6,065 nucleotides of DNA from Clostridia bacterium. Lineage in GTDB: Bacteria > Bacillota > Clostridia > Christensenellales > UBA1242. Shown here in pieces: positions 5,898-6,065 of this stretch (position 1 is its first letter; every line of letters starts with the position of its first letter). The stretch spans positions 1 to 6,065 of the forward strand of contig JAEETG010000036.1 in assembly GCA_016290255.1 (NCBI GenBank), given 5' to 3'. Below the pieces are notes generated by a model. The model was not told the origin of the DNA. It did no database searches and worked only from the letters and a program-made list of their open reading frames with translations. The position numbers and the translations under genes were made by a program.

Positions 5898-6065
5898 TTC
5901 AAGTTTATTAATTTTTTTGGTTACTTTTGGGCCGACCCAGTTGCTTTTCTTTCTCTCAACAAATTTTGCTTTTCCAACTTCAAGTCCACCCAAAACTTTG
6001 TTATATTTCTTTGACCATTTTTTGATGATTTCAATAACCTCATCAGCACTAGTCACTCCCCAAAC
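5892..6065 (-). CDS. 3' end of an unrecognised lysine-rich protein (N-terminus outside window)
   Basis: Reading the minus strand from the window edge gives 57 open codons ending at TGA (5894-5892): it begins VWGVTSADEVIEIIKKWSKK and ends VTKKINKLEM. The N-terminus lies beyond the right edge. The first visible part looks like an amphipathic helix (ADEVIEIIKKWSKKY); the rest is basic, with LGGLEVGKAKFVERKK and NWVGPKV. Support as a gene comes from the open frame to the edge, codon use like that of the neighbours (TGG for Trp, A/T-ending codons) and a bidirectional terminator placed just after its stop. I do not recognise the family. If TGA were read as Trp the frame would gain only four residues. 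Confidence 0.65.
   Translation of the reverse strand, partial: VWGVTSADEVIEIIKKWSKKYNKVLGGLEVGKAKFVERKKSNWVGPKVTKKINKLEM

Noticed and set aside
1..6065. CRISPR array, insertion sequence, tRNA or phage genes
   Set aside because: No regularly spaced direct repeats, transposase-like frames, terminal inverted repeats or tRNA cloverleaf sequences were seen.

Overview
The window reads as chromosomal DNA from a low-GC Gram-positive-type bacterium (Bacillota, Clostridia-like, or a related uncultured gut lineage). This rests on AT-rich codon use, GGAGG-type ribosome binding sites, textbook TTGACA/TATAAT promoters, an rplM-rpsI operon with a leader resembling the low-GC Gram-positive L13 leader, and a DUF378/YuzA-type small membrane protein. 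All tryptophans in the recognisable genes are TGG, so nothing requires a Mollicutes-type code. I cannot name a genus.

Layout: (1) Positions 1-3279 (+) hold the 3' part of a very large beta-rich surface protein with degenerate Ig-like repeats, a C-terminal membrane anchor and a short basic tail; its 5' end lies outside the window. (2) A perfect 14-bp A/T-flanked hairpin (3285-3317) serves as a shared bidirectional terminator against the convergent ribosomal operon. (3) Positions 3339-4192 (-) are rplM (L13) followed by rpsI (S9), coupled by a TAATG overlap and driven by a perfect-consensus sigma-A promoter with phased A-tracts upstream and a probable autoregulatory L13 leader in the 5' UTR. 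(4) Positions 4446-5549 (+) encode a divergently transcribed, unrecognised 367-residue cytoplasmic protein with alpha/beta-hydrolase hallmarks but a cysteine in the nucleophile position (SHCFG). It has its own promoter, and its terminator overlaps its stop codon. (5) Positions 5618-5842 (+) encode a 74-residue two-helix DUF378 membrane protein, again closed by a bidirectional terminator. (6) Positions 5892-6065 (-) are the 3' end of an unrecognised lysine-rich protein.

Apart from the rplM-rpsI operon, the genes look like independent transcription units separated by strong terminators, so no multi-gene accessory system is evident. The items most worth a second look are the Cys-nucleophile hydrolase-like protein and the large surface protein with its embedded helical segment. 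The rest is housekeeping with unusually clean regulatory signals.
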